Positions 45,303-54,373 of a DNA stretch of 64,000 nucleotides are shown here, in pieces. Location: positions 3,388,179-3,452,178 of the forward strand of contig CP126121.1 in NCBI GenBank assembly GCA_030123625.1. Reading direction: 5' to 3'. Both the position numbers and the translations under genes were made by a program. Below the pieces are notes generated by a model, which was not told where the DNA came from, did not search any database, and saw only the letters and a program-made list of their open reading frames with translations. The DNA comes from Nitrospira sp. Lineage in GTDB: Bacteria > Nitrospirota > Nitrospiria > Nitrospirales > Nitrospiraceae. Numbering within the stretch: the stretch's first letter is position 1; the number at the start of each line of letters is the position of its first letter.

Positions 45303-46130
45303 CTACATTCGCTCGTGCTCGGATTCGCCGGTAGACAATTCAGTAAGCCAAAGCATTTGACCTACTCGTATACGATCATTGGAAAGTGCGTTGATCGTCA
45401 TGAGGCGCTTCACAGAAGTACGATGTCGTTGCGCGAGACTCCAGAGCGTATCCCCAGCCTTGATCAACACGCGTAACCGAGTGGTTATGGTGGATGATTG
45501 AGAACTATCTTGCCTCTCTCCGGCCGTAGCGGTGTCGGATCCCATGGCGGATTGTGAAGGTACTTGGGTACTTTCCCGAGAATCGTCCGTCAGTGCTTCC
45601 TGCTCATGATGTACGGTCGACAACTCCGGTTCACCATCTCTGGGGGGAGCCATAGCCTCTGATATTACTGCCTTCGCGGGTTTCTCCCGCTTAGATGAGT
45701 TTTGGTAAAGATGCTTTTGTTGATTCTGAAGTGGGATTCCGCTCCGAGCAACCCGTTCACGCTCAGAACGCGAGTGAGCCAGCTCAGCCCGTTGAAGATC
45801 AATGACATGACGGGCTTCGTTCAACCGACGTTCCACCTCCCGAACGCGCCCCTCCAGTTGAGCCCGAGCTATTTGCGCATTGGACAATTCATGTCGACGT
45901 GTCTCCACCTCAACTTGCAGCTCGGCTATTGATCTTTCGGCATCTCTCAACGAAGATTTGAGCGTATCGACTGTGAGGTGAAGATCCGACATTTCAGGTC
46001 CAACGATATATTCGAACGAGTTACACGCCGACATCCCTAGTAAAACGATTCCGATGGCGGTACTCCCCCATATCCCGTTGCTTCGGAATGCTTTCTCACT
46101 GAACCAGCATTGCCTCCAATGGTTCACCAT
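45303..46130 (-). CDS. LysM-domain lipoprotein with coiled coil
   Basis: This 275-residue protein has an N-terminal signal with a lipobox-like LLGMSAC ending at about residue 35. A heptad coiled coil runs over about 48-120 (TVDTLKSSLRDAERSIAELQ onward). A Ser/Thr/Glu-rich linker and a C-terminal LysM domain (IKAGDTLWSLAQRHRTSVKR...INALSNDRIRVGQMLWL, about 215-262) follow. LysM binds peptidoglycan, so the protein probably anchors the machine to the cell wall, as FimV/TsaP-type factors do. The start overlaps the end of the preceding pilin gene by 7 bases. Confidence 0.83.
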   Translation of the reverse strand: MVNHWRQCWFSEKAFRSNGIWGSTAIGIVLLGMSACNSFEYIVGPEMSDLHLTVDTLKSSLRDAERSIAELQVEVETRRHELSNAQIARAQLEGRVREVERRLNEARHVIDLQRAELAHSRSERERVARSGIPLQNQQKHLYQNSSKREKPAKAVISEAMAPPRDGEPELSTVHHEQEALTDDSRESTQVPSQSAMGSDTATAGERQDSSQSSTITTRLRVLIKAGDTLWSLAQRHRTSVKRLMTINALSNDRIRVGQMLWLTELSTGESEHERM

Positions 46131-46528
46131 TTGTTATATGGAGTCCCGTTCGTTCCAACAAGGTCCGAGCCTGAGTACACGTCAAAAATGCCACCTTCGG
46201 CCGGTTCCATGATTTCCTGCCAAGTGCTCGAAGAATTCGTAAAAGGATCTTTGGGAAGGGCACGCAGATACCCCGCCGTTATCAGACCATCTAATGACGG
46301 AGGATACTTCCCTTGGTCGGCGCGATGCTGATCCAGCAACTCGCGCAACGTGAAAAGATCGTGTCGCAACACCGTCTCTCTAGCCTTGATCAACGATGAG
46401 TGATAGGATGGTGCCGCGAGCGTGGCCAAAATGCCGACAATAGACACCACAATCATAAGCTCGATGAGCGTGAAACCCTTCGTATTCCACTCGCTCGCTC
46501 TACCAATCCTGATATTTAGTGCCATCAA
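46124..46528 (-). CDS. GspG-like pseudopilin (second copy)
   Basis: This 134-residue protein has a classic type III prepilin signal, WNTKGFTLIELMIVVSIVGI with cleavage at G/F and Glu5. A GspG-like body follows (LRELLDQHRADQGKYPPSLD, GYLRALPKDPFTNSSS). The start at 46528 (or 46525, Met-Met) lies inside the 3' end of the other pilin gene, giving a 29-base overlap. Its size and sequence suggest a major pseudopilin of the operon. Confidence 0.88.
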   Translation of the reverse strand: MMALNIRIGRASEWNTKGFTLIELMIVVSIVGILATLAAPSYHSSLIKARETVLRHDLFTLRELLDQHRADQGKYPPSLDGLITAGYLRALPKDPFTNSSSTWQEIMEPAEGGIFDVYSGSDLVGTNGTPYNKW

Positions 46529-47006
46529 GTGCAGCCGCCTCGCTTTGCGTCATCACATCGTAGATATCTTCGCCACACCAACTGGGAGGCTTCGGGCGAT
46601 CCTTGTAGCAACGCAGGACCCAATTGGATTTTCCGGTCATGGGGTCGATCGGCATCACACGTAAGTAACGCCTCGTCGTGGTGCCTCGGACCGTGGCTTC
46701 CTGCCCTGTCAATTTCACTCCTAAAAGCACCTCAAGTGACTTAGGATAACCATACGGCCCAGTGACTTCCTTGCACGTCAATTTATTCTTGATACATAGA
46801 GTTCCAAGTAAGATGTCGCCATCACGGTTCCATTCCAGCCTGAATAGATCGATCGCGCTGCGAATAGTACGCAGATGCTGTCGTAGCTCAATTTCCTGGG
46901 CTCGTTTTGTCGACACCTTACTCAGAGGCATAGCGATCGAAGCCAAGATCACAATGATGGCCATAGTGACGAGAATCTCGATGAGCGTTAGCCCGTCCTC
47001 CCTCAC
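46500..47006 (-). CDS. GspG/GspH-like pseudopilin
   Basis: This 168-residue protein has a minimal leader (MREDG) before LTLIEILVTMAIIVILASIA, with Glu5 present. The conserved LRTIRSAIDLFRLEWNRDGD helix and a YLRVMPIDPMTGKSNWVLRC block follow. Two cysteine pairs may form disulfides or a metal loop. The start overlaps the stop of the secretin gene by four bases. Confidence 0.85.
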   Translation of the reverse strand: MREDGLTLIEILVTMAIIVILASIAMPLSKVSTKRAQEIELRQHLRTIRSAIDLFRLEWNRDGDILLGTLCIKNKLTCKEVTGPYGYPKSLEVLLGVKLTGQEATVRGTTTRRYLRVMPIDPMTGKSNWVLRCYKDRPKPPSWCGEDIYDVMTQSEAAALDGTKYQDW

Positions 47007-49345
47007 CGCACTCTCACCACTCCTGTCCCGATTACCTCTGGCGATGTCTGCACCGCACTGCTAGGATCGGCCAGTTCGACGCGAATCGGCGACACTCCTG
47101 GAACCTTTGCTACGAAAGCGATGTTTATGGTTCGTGGCGAGCGCTTGGTCGGACCAGCGAACTGGAACGTGATAGTTCTTTCTTGCCCGACATTGTCTCC
47201 CGTGGTGGTCACGCCCTTGTCGATCAACTCCGCATTATCCAGCCGTTTGAATTGCAGAATCTCCGCGTCATAGCCCAGTTTGAATGTGCTTTTGTCTGAT
47301 GCGCTGATTCGCCCGTCCACAATAGAAAGTCGTATTTCTTTACCGGATTGAGCAACTGATTCTTCCGGCTTTATCACTAGTAATGGACCAGGTGTCGCTA
47401 ATTGGACCCATGATCGGACCGCGTTCAACTGTCCAGTTCTCTCTGCCGTGACACTGCTGCGAATGGAAGTCCGTATGCTATCACTCCGTACCGAGGTCGA
47501 TATATTTCCGGAGGTGCTGGGGAAGATAGGGCTGGTCGCATAGTTGAATTCGGTACCGGACCAGAATGCCTGATTGCTGGAGCCAGGAGTAAGCGTCGGC
47601 TGCGCAATGTGAGGAGTGATGGTTAGAATGACTTCCGTCGTAATCCGGTCGGTCTTGAAAGAGCTCAAAAGCTTTCCGATCAGCGGCAAATCTCCAATCC
47701 ATGGCATGGTCACCCGTGTTCGGCGATCTTCCTCCTGAAGCAGCCCTCCGAGGATGATTGTTTCTCCATCCCGCATATTTAGCGTTGTCTCTGCCGAGCG
47801 ATTACCGAACTTGAATTGCTGAATGAGCGGAGAAGCCTGTAGCGTGACCTGATCTCCAACCCGAATGACCTCGACCTTCATCTTTAACGACAATTCATTT
47901 CCTAATCGAATCGAGGGCTCGACAGTCAGCTTGACACCCGTATCTCGGAATTCGATCGACGTGACGGTCGAAGTGGTCGGTACAGCTCCTGTAGTAGCTT
48001 GCCCTGGTAAGACATTAGTGGTGGAGAGAAGAATCGGTTGTTTATCTCCGATATTGATCTCTGCTTTCTTGTTATTCATGACGCGGACTTTAGGTGAAGC
48101 GAGAGTCTTAGCGTCAGATTGCTGCTTGAAGAAGTCCAGCAACACGGTCGTCGGGATTTTAAAGAGGTAGTTAGTGGGGCCAAGGTCCGTCAGTTGACGG
48201 TAGGTCATCTGCACGGCGTCTGCCGCCAATGGTCCTGCAAATCCAGCAGCGATTAACCCAGCACCAGCTTGTTTGGGATAATTCAAGCCATAGGTCTGGC
48301 TTTTCGTCCGATTGACTTCCAATACTTCAAGATCAAACAGTACCTCTGGTTCCTGTCGGTCGTTTGCCAGGATAATCTTTTCGGCTAGTTCCAACTTCTC
48401 TGGCTGATCGCGGATGATGATCGCATTGAGTTGTTCGTTCGCGTGCATTCGCTTGGAGTCCAACATGCTCTTTAACAAAAGCACCATATCTTTAGCCTTT
48501 GCCGTCGAAAGATAGAATGTCCGAATCATCTGATCTCGATACTGCTCCTGCTTTTGCTTAGTATCTGGACTGATGATCCGAACAGCCGGAGATATCTGAC
48601 GAGAAAACAAACTGTTACTATTGAGGATCAGTTGCAATGCTTCTTCGAAAGGTGTGTCTTGAATCGAAATGGAAATAGGGTCGTTCCGAACATCCTTGTC
48701 AAAAACCAGCGTAAACCCACCGACCTTTGCCACACCCTCCAAGACTTCTTTAATACCAGCGTTTTTGAATTTTAACGTCACCGGCTGTCTTGAATGTTCG
48801 TCTCTTGCAAGCCCATGTTGCTCTTCGGTAAGCCGGGCGATGCTTTCCAGAGCCTCTTGATATGTTGGATCGAGTTCCACAGCCCGCGCAAAGCCACTCA
48901 TCGCCTCATCAATTCTGCCAAGTTGAGCCAGCCGCTCCGCCTCCCGGTGCAAAGACCTAGACTCTTTCAAGCGAATGATTTTTTGGAAGCCTGCTTGGTG
49001 CTCGCCACTGGAGGGTTCAATGGTCAGAGCCCGCTTAAATTCTTCCAGCGCAAGGTCGAATTGCTTCTCTTTTAGAAACACCCGCCCTCGCTCCGCATAC
49101 ATCGCTGCAGTGCGCTCACGGGCCAAACCATACTTGCCTTGCAGGGATACATTGAAAGGGTCCTCCTTTAGTGCTTGCTTGTAGGCAAGAGCAGCTTCTT
49201 CCCATCGTTCCTCAGCCAGATGCTGATCTCCGCGTTTGACATCAGGAGGCACCCACAGGGCGCAACTAGACATCCCGACGATTCCTAGAACCTGGATGAT
49301 TTCTATAGTTCGGTTACAAAGAGACGTCTTCCGTTGAAGAGCCAT
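47003..49345 (-). CDS. Secretin with N-terminal TPRs and C-terminal cohesin-like domain
   Basis: This 780-residue outer-membrane pore protein has a lipoprotein-type signal (LGIVGMSSC, Cys near 28). TPR repeats run from about 40 to 165 (RWEEAALAYKQALKEDPFNV; FDLALEEFKRALTIEPSSGE). An STN domain follows (LKFKNAGIKEVLEGVAKVGG), then N1-type KDMVLLLKSMLDSKRMHAN and the secretin core with TLNMRDGETIILGGLLQEED and MPWIGDLPLIGKLLSSF near 520-570. The last 130 residues (RSWVQLATPGPLLVIKPEE, DNVGQERTITFQFAG) resemble a cohesin domain. It is first in the operon. The TPR and cohesin additions are not found in textbook GspD or PilQ. Confidence 0.9.
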   Translation of the reverse strand: MALQRKTSLCNRTIEIIQVLGIVGMSSCALWVPPDVKRGDQHLAEERWEEAALAYKQALKEDPFNVSLQGKYGLARERTAAMYAERGRVFLKEKQFDLALEEFKRALTIEPSSGEHQAGFQKIIRLKESRSLHREAERLAQLGRIDEAMSGFARAVELDPTYQEALESIARLTEEQHGLARDEHSRQPVTLKFKNAGIKEVLEGVAKVGGFTLVFDKDVRNDPISISIQDTPFEEALQLILNSNSLFSRQISPAVRIISPDTKQKQEQYRDQMIRTFYLSTAKAKDMVLLLKSMLDSKRMHANEQLNAIIIRDQPEKLELAEKIILANDRQEPEVLFDLEVLEVNRTKSQTYGLNYPKQAGAGLIAAGFAGPLAADAVQMTYRQLTDLGPTNYLFKIPTTVLLDFFKQQSDAKTLASPKVRVMNNKKAEINIGDKQPILLSTTNVLPGQATTGAVPTTSTVTSIEFRDTGVKLTVEPSIRLGNELSLKMKVEVIRVGDQVTLQASPLIQQFKFGNRSAETTLNMRDGETIILGGLLQEEDRRTRVTMPWIGDLPLIGKLLSSFKTDRITTEVILTITPHIAQPTLTPGSSNQAFWSGTEFNYATSPIFPSTSGNISTSVRSDSIRTSIRSSVTAERTGQLNAVRSWVQLATPGPLLVIKPEESVAQSGKEIRLSIVDGRISASDKSTFKLGYDAEILQFKRLDNAELIDKGVTTTGDNVGQERTITFQFAGPTKRSPRTINIAFVAKVPGVSPIRVELADPSSAVQTSPEVIGTGVVRVR

Positions 49346-49603
49346 AATAGATGTTCCATGCAGACATCCCCTTATTACCTGCAGGCATTTCTATGCCAGC
49401 CATCAATTTTCTTATACTACGGATCAAGACAGGCTCAAAGGAAAAGCCCAGAAGATGAGGGATGATGTCTTCCCGAAAACGCCACAAATGGCGATGGCGA
49501 TATCGAGGCAGCAAAAGTATGCCACGTGACATGAGGCCGGAGGACCTGATAGCAGCGCCGCTCTATATCGGCGGGATTGAGGTTCTCATCATTTCTCGCA
49601 AAA
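49346..49603. other. Spacer between the BACON/FN3 gene and the secretin operon
   Basis: About 260 bases, presumably holding the operon promoter on the minus strand. No hexamer pair stood out and there is no strong hairpin. Confidence 0.5.
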
Positions 49604-51301
49604 TTAGAAAATACTCTTACTGACCTCGTTTGAGTAAGCGCTTTCATTTCCGGCGATGTCAAAGGCCGTTACCACAAAGAAATACGTCGTGCCGAATTGG
49701 AGTCCTGTTGCAATGTAGCGGGCCGTATTACCTTGGATCGTCGCAATGGGGGCTCCATAGGTTCCTGATGACGTCGCTCGATATACTCGATATCCCGCTA
49801 GATCGCTTTCGGTATTTGCATTCCAAGTTAATGTGACGGAGGAACTCGATGGAGCATTCAGCGTCAGAGTGACATTAACGGTTTTGGTTATGCCTCCACT
49901 CTTCACAGTGATGGTGGTCGAATTATTTCCCTGGATCGCATTAGCAGTATTGACGCTTGCCGTGATGGTTCCATTGTTAGAGCCGGATGTCGGACTGAGC
50001 GATAGCCAGGAGGCACCATCACTTACCGTCCACGTCCCATTTGAACTAATGGCAATGGTTTTGGCGGAAGGATTGGCCGCTCCTTGCGTAGCGGTGTAGG
50101 TCACGCTGTTGGGAGAAGCCGTCAGTGAGGCGGCTGAGACGGTCAGCGCGACGGGAATCGTCCGAGCCACGCCTCCGCTCGTAACGGTGATCGTCGCGTT
50201 GTTCGTGCCGACAACAGCGGAGGACAAGACCACATTGATGGCAATGGATCCGTTGCCATTGCCAGATGATGGACTGAGCGTGAGCCAAGAGACGTTGCTG
50301 CTGGCTGTCCAATTGCCGCTTGAATGGACCGTCACAGCCTGGCTTGCTGGATTTGTCCTTCCCTGAACCCCCGAAAACGTCAATGTTGAGGGGCTAAGCG
50401 TAACAGTCGTCGGAGGAGCAGTGACTGTAAAAGTGATGGGAATAGAAACGGGAGTTGCGTTTGTTGCACTAATGGTAAGAATGGAATTGTAAGCGCCTGC
50501 CGCCAGTGAGCCAGCCATGACTGTAGCAGTAAGCGAACCATTGCCAGTTCCTGAAGTCGGGGAAATGCCCAGCCAAGAGGCATTCTCACTGGCTGACCAG
50601 GTAAGGAATCCGCCGCCAGTATTGGAAATGCTGAGAGTTTGCGAGCTGGGACTATTGTCCCCTTGTACCGCTGTAAATGAAAGGTTGGCTGGGCTTGTCT
50701 TAATTATAGGGGGTGCAGGGACAGCCTCTACGGTTAGGTTGACTGGGATGGTGACAGCCATAGCGTCAGCAGCGCTCAGGGTGATTGTTGTATTGTAGGT
50801 GCCGACGGCGAGGGAACCAGCAATGGCGGTTAATGTGATTGTGCCGGTATCTTTGCCGGAAGGTGGCCCCAGAGTCAGCCATGCAGCTGTCGCGACAGCA
50901 TTCCAGTTTAATGTTCCCCCGCCTATGTTCGTAACAGTAAGAGTCTGTGATGCCGGACTGCCGTCTCCTTGCCGAGCACTGAAAGAGAAGCTGGAAGAAC
51001 TCACTCCTATAGCGGGTCTCGGCAATGGTGGAGACGGAATAGGGATGGGCAACGGCGCAGCAAGCGGTGTTAGTCCTGGCATTTCAGGCATAAACTGGCG
51101 CGTTGGGCTTGTTGATGGTTGGGTTTGCACCGGACTGGTCATCCGAGGTTTCCCCTGAGAGTTGTTCTGTGGAATTGTGACGGTGTCCAGACTAGTCGCC
51201 GCTGATGCTGACTGAATCAATGGAATCACAGGCTCACAAACCAACAAAAGCATGCTCATACTGACCGAAAAGAACATCAATCGTTGAATCTTCTGGCACA
51301 T
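49604..51301 (-). CDS. Secreted protein with four BACON-type repeats and an FN3 domain
   Basis: This 565-residue protein starts at the ATG at 51301, preceded by GGAGGACTGCAACA; an in-frame ATG at 51370 lacks an RBS. The signal peptide is MCQKIQRLMFFSVSMSMLLL onward. After a Pro-rich linker come four ~85-residue beta-sandwich repeats, each with a 'QG..P.SQT...S..G..TW......WL..SPTSG...G' pattern (for example ASWLGISPTSGTGNGSLTAT). A fibronectin type III domain ends the protein (SVTLTWNANTESDLAGYRVY). Such repeats bind carbohydrate or act as spacers. It lies just upstream of the secretin operon and could be a substrate or surface adhesin. Confidence 0.82.
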   Translation of the reverse strand: MCQKIQRLMFFSVSMSMLLLVCEPVIPLIQSASAATSLDTVTIPQNNSQGKPRMTSPVQTQPSTSPTRQFMPEMPGLTPLAAPLPIPIPSPPLPRPAIGVSSSSFSFSARQGDGSPASQTLTVTNIGGGTLNWNAVATAAWLTLGPPSGKDTGTITLTAIAGSLAVGTYNTTITLSAADAMAVTIPVNLTVEAVPAPPIIKTSPANLSFTAVQGDNSPSSQTLSISNTGGGFLTWSASENASWLGISPTSGTGNGSLTATVMAGSLAAGAYNSILTISATNATPVSIPITFTVTAPPTTVTLSPSTLTFSGVQGRTNPASQAVTVHSSGNWTASSNVSWLTLSPSSGNGNGSIAINVVLSSAVVGTNNATITVTSGGVARTIPVALTVSAASLTASPNSVTYTATQGAANPSAKTIAISSNGTWTVSDGASWLSLSPTSGSNNGTITASVNTANAIQGNNSTTITVKSGGITKTVNVTLTLNAPSSSSVTLTWNANTESDLAGYRVYRATSSGTYGAPIATIQGNTARYIATGLQFGTTYFFVVTAFDIAGNESAYSNEVSKSIF

Positions 51302-51780
51302 TGTTGCAGTCCTCCATGCAAAGCACATTGCGAACTGTGCGTTCGCACAAGGCGAGAAGGCTATGAGCAAGTTAGGTGCCTTTTGAGGATGGAAACAGTT
51401 TTAAGTTAGCGGTGACTCAAACGAAGAAGATTTTCACGGGGTTTACTGAAAAAGGCGTGCGTTTCGAAGAGAGGTGCCGGGATGTATAGAGGAAGTTTAT
51501 ATTCTTTGATGTACATATGAAGTGATGGTTTATGTTTAAGGCTCATCCATATTAAAGTAATTATCTTGTATTTATTCAGTATGTGCCTGCATGAGAAACT
51601 CTTTAATATTAATGAAGTTATGAGTAATGTTTCTTTGCAAGGAGAAGCGTGTGATATTCCGTTAAAAGCTCATAGTCGGAGAAACAGAACAGGATCGGTA
51701 AGTGGTAGCCTTTCCTTGACGACCAGGGGGTCTTCTGCCATTGTGAGTGTCATTTGCATCACTACACACCAGGGGGTGGT
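51302..51780. other. Divergent intergenic region, AT-rich
   Basis: About 480 bases between the minus-strand BACON gene and the plus-strand dehydrogenase gene. The stretch 51490-51640 is markedly AT-rich and is the probable promoter zone for both. ACCAGGGGG occurs twice (51721-51729 and 51768-51776), the second overlapping the dehydrogenase RBS. No gene is supported. Confidence 0.5.
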
Positions 51781-53076
51781 ATGAATAAGCGAGGATCGCG
51801 TTCAATTGCTGTCGTGGGATTGGGCTACGTGGGTCTTCCGATTGCCGTGGCTTTTGGAAAGATTGCTCCTGTTGTTGGTTTTGACATTAATAAAAAAAAG
51901 ATCGAAGAACTGCGAACCGGAATCGATCGGACAGGAGAGATATCAGAAAATGATCTGGTCGCTGCTCAAATAAGATATTCGTCGGAACCCTCAGACCTCA
52001 AAACGGCCAACTTCATTATTGTTGCAGTTCCCACTCCTATCAATGAAGCATTACAGCCTGATCTTACTGCCTTACAAAAGGCATCAGAGCTGATCGGGCA
52101 GAATCTGTCCTCAGGTGCCATCGTGGTTTATGAATCGACTGTTTACCCGGGTGCCACCGAAGAAGTGTGTCTGCCAATCTTAGAAAGATCTTCCGGGATG
52201 AGAGCGGGCGTAGATTTCAAATTAGGCTACTCACCAGAGAGAATAAATCCCGGGGATAAAGAACATACGCTCGAAAAAATTACCAAGGTCGTATCGGCAC
52301 AGGACCCTGAATCTCTGGACATCGTGGCGGATACCTATGCATTAGTTGTAAAAGCAGGCATTCATCGTGCTTCGAGCATTAAGGTAGCGGAGGCAGCCAA
52401 GGTCATCGAAAATACTCAGCGAGACCTTAATATAGCATTGATGAATGAGCTGGCTTTGATTTTCCATCGGCTAGGAATAGATACCAAATCTGTTCTTGAA
52501 GCCGCAGGGACGAAGTGGAATTTTCTCAAGTTCTCTCCCGGTCTTGTCGGCGGTCATTGCATTGGCGTGGATCCTTACTATTTGACTTCAAAGGCGGAAT
52601 CAGTGGGCTACCATCCGCAAGTGATTCTTTCTGGTCGACGCATTAATAACGGCATGGGGAAGTTTGTGGCAGAACATACCATGAAGCTGCTCAGCCACTC
52701 GTCTCGCCCTGCTAATGAACTCAGAGTAGGAGTACTCGGCTTGACGTTTAAAGAAAACGTGCCGGATCTCCGTAATAGCAAAGTGCCTGACATCATCTCC
52801 GAGCTTCGTGAATACGGAATTGAAGTGCTGGTGCATGATCCTATTGCGGAGACCGAAGAAGCCGTAGCAGAGTACGGCATTCATCTTGTCGACTGGAAAA
52901 GGATGAAAGATCTTGACGGATTAGTTGTTGCCGTTGCGCACAAGAAGTTTTCCGATATGAGTGTCATCGAGCTACTGGAACCTCTTCGCAATCAGAAACA
53001 AGGCGTCGTGATCGACGTCAAAAGCATCCTTGACCCCAAGCACATTCCTGCATCAATAAAATACTGGAGACTATGA
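51781..53076 (+). CDS. UDP-sugar 6-dehydrogenase (TviB/WbpO-like)
   Basis: This 431-residue protein starts at the ATG at 51781 behind a GGGGGTGGT element. It has an NAD-binding fold (IAVVGLGYVGLPIAVAFGKI), YESTVYPGATEEVC, GYSPERINPGDKEHTLEKIT, the catalytic Cys in VGGHCIGVDPYYLTSKAE, and NVPDLRNSKVPDII in the C-terminal domain. This combination is typical of TviB/WbpO/WbpA enzymes that oxidise C6 of UDP-GlcNAc or UDP-GalNAc to the uronate. The product would feed the WbpB-WbpD/WbpE-like enzymes at 4641-7378. It is isolated from the rest of the locus. Confidence 0.92.
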   Translation: MNKRGSRSIAVVGLGYVGLPIAVAFGKIAPVVGFDINKKKIEELRTGIDRTGEISENDLVAAQIRYSSEPSDLKTANFIIVAVPTPINEALQPDLTALQKASELIGQNLSSGAIVVYESTVYPGATEEVCLPILERSSGMRAGVDFKLGYSPERINPGDKEHTLEKITKVVSAQDPESLDIVADTYALVVKAGIHRASSIKVAEAAKVIENTQRDLNIALMNELALIFHRLGIDTKSVLEAAGTKWNFLKFSPGLVGGHCIGVDPYYLTSKAESVGYHPQVILSGRRINNGMGKFVAEHTMKLLSHSSRPANELRVGVLGLTFKENVPDLRNSKVPDIISELREYGIEVLVHDPIAETEEAVAEYGIHLVDWKRMKDLDGLVVAVAHKKFSDMSVIELLEPLRNQKQGVVIDVKSILDPKHIPASIKYWRL

Positions 53077-53268
53077 AGACGATCTGGACTTTAAGAAGCG
53101 GGACAAGCGCCCACGTGAGCCGTGGGGATATGTGCCGCAATTCAGACCAAAAGTCTTCAATGGTTGCTTGGCGAACGAAGCAAATAGTGCATGCTCAAAT
53201 ATTCGATGCACAAGTGCCCACGTAGAACAAGACAAGAGTATCGACCCGTCGATCGTCTACAGAAACAA

Positions 53269-54261
53269 TTAGCCAGCCATCGACTGCTGATAATTTACTT
53301 GAATCGTGAATCCCAAGTCTTGAATCATGCCCCAGACTTCGGGAGCCGGTGCGCCTGGGGTCGTCAAATAGCCATTCACAAAGACTGAGTCGGCCGGATA
53401 GAGGGCGAGAGGTTGTAAGCTTCGAAGATTGTGTTCGCGACCTCCGGCAATGCGGATTTCGGTGCGGGGGTGTAGAAAGCGGAAGAGGCAGAGCACTCTC
53501 AAACAGCGTTGAGGTGTGAGGTGGTCACAATTCTCTAATGGTGTACCGGCGACCGGATGCAGTGTATTCAAAGGAATGGAATCCGGTTTCACATCACGCA
53601 GAGCCATGGCAAGCTCAATCACATCCTCATCTTTCTCGCCCATGCCGACGATGCCACCTGAGCAGATCTCCAAACCGGCTGCGCGCGCGTTTCTAATCGT
53701 TGCCAGCCGGTCTTGGAAGGTATGGGTCGTGCAGATCGATTGGTGGAAGGCTTCGCTGGTGTTCAGATTATGATTCACCCGATCGACACCGGCAGCTTTC
53801 AGGCGCTTGGCTTGAGATTCATTCATCAAACCGAGCGAGCAACAGATTTGGATTGGAATCTCCTGCTTGATCGAACGAACGGCCCCGGCGATTTCGTCGA
53901 TTTCTCGATCTAATGGACTTCGTCCGCTGATGACAATGCAATAACGTTGGGCCTTTGAGGCAGCGGCTTGTCGAGCACCTTCGATCATTTGCTTTTGCGG
54001 AAGAAGATTGTATCGTTCGATCTGCGCCGTCGAGATGGAAGACTGTGAACAGTAGTGGCAGTCTTCTTGGCAGGCCCCGCTCTTGGCATTCTGCAACATC
54101 TGTAGGCGGACGGTCCGGCCGAAGTATTTGGAGCGGATTTGAAAGGCTGCATGCAACAATGCGAGCAATTCGTCATCCGGTGTCGTCAAGATGGAGTGAC
54201 ACTCTTCTCTGGTAAGGGATTCATCATTGAGCGCTTTCTCTGTCAAAGTCATATAGGTCAT
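53269..54261 (-). CDS. bioB: Biotin synthase
   Basis: This 330-residue radical-SAM enzyme inserts sulfur into dethiobiotin. The 4Fe-4S cluster motif is AKSGACQEDCHYCSQSS (CxxxCxxC). Further conserved blocks are CCSLGLMNESQAKRLKAAGV, DRVNHNLNTS, CSGGIVGMGE and IPLNTLHPVAGTPLEN, with the 2Fe-2S-ligating Arg in RIAGGREHNL. The length is normal. The RBS is GAGGA upstream of the ATG. It is the last gene of the minus-strand housekeeping block, 112 bases after lapB. Confidence 0.96.
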   Translation of the reverse strand: MTYMTLTEKALNDESLTREECHSILTTPDDELLALLHAAFQIRSKYFGRTVRLQMLQNAKSGACQEDCHYCSQSSISTAQIERYNLLPQKQMIEGARQAAASKAQRYCIVISGRSPLDREIDEIAGAVRSIKQEIPIQICCSLGLMNESQAKRLKAAGVDRVNHNLNTSEAFHQSICTTHTFQDRLATIRNARAAGLEICSGGIVGMGEKDEDVIELAMALRDVKPDSIPLNTLHPVAGTPLENCDHLTPQRCLRVLCLFRFLHPRTEIRIAGGREHNLRSLQPLALYPADSVFVNGYLTTPGAPAPEVWGMIQDLGFTIQVNYQQSMAG

Positions 54262-54373
54262 GGAATCCTCAAAGTAATGACTCGGTGGTCTGCAGTGCTT
54301 CGGATTGGTCGAACCAAGGAGCAGGGCTCCTCAATACCCATGAGCAAACAGTCAGCAGATGCTGGCGGGAAAC

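Noticed and set aside
49833..51158. Several long plus-strand open frames opposite the BACON gene
   Set aside because: They are shadows of the Thr/Ser/Gly-rich repeats on the minus strand and show no start signals or domains.
51566..51784. 72-codon plus-strand frame before the dehydrogenase gene
   Set aside because: Falls in the AT-rich divergent promoter region, overlaps the dehydrogenase start and has no protein-like composition.
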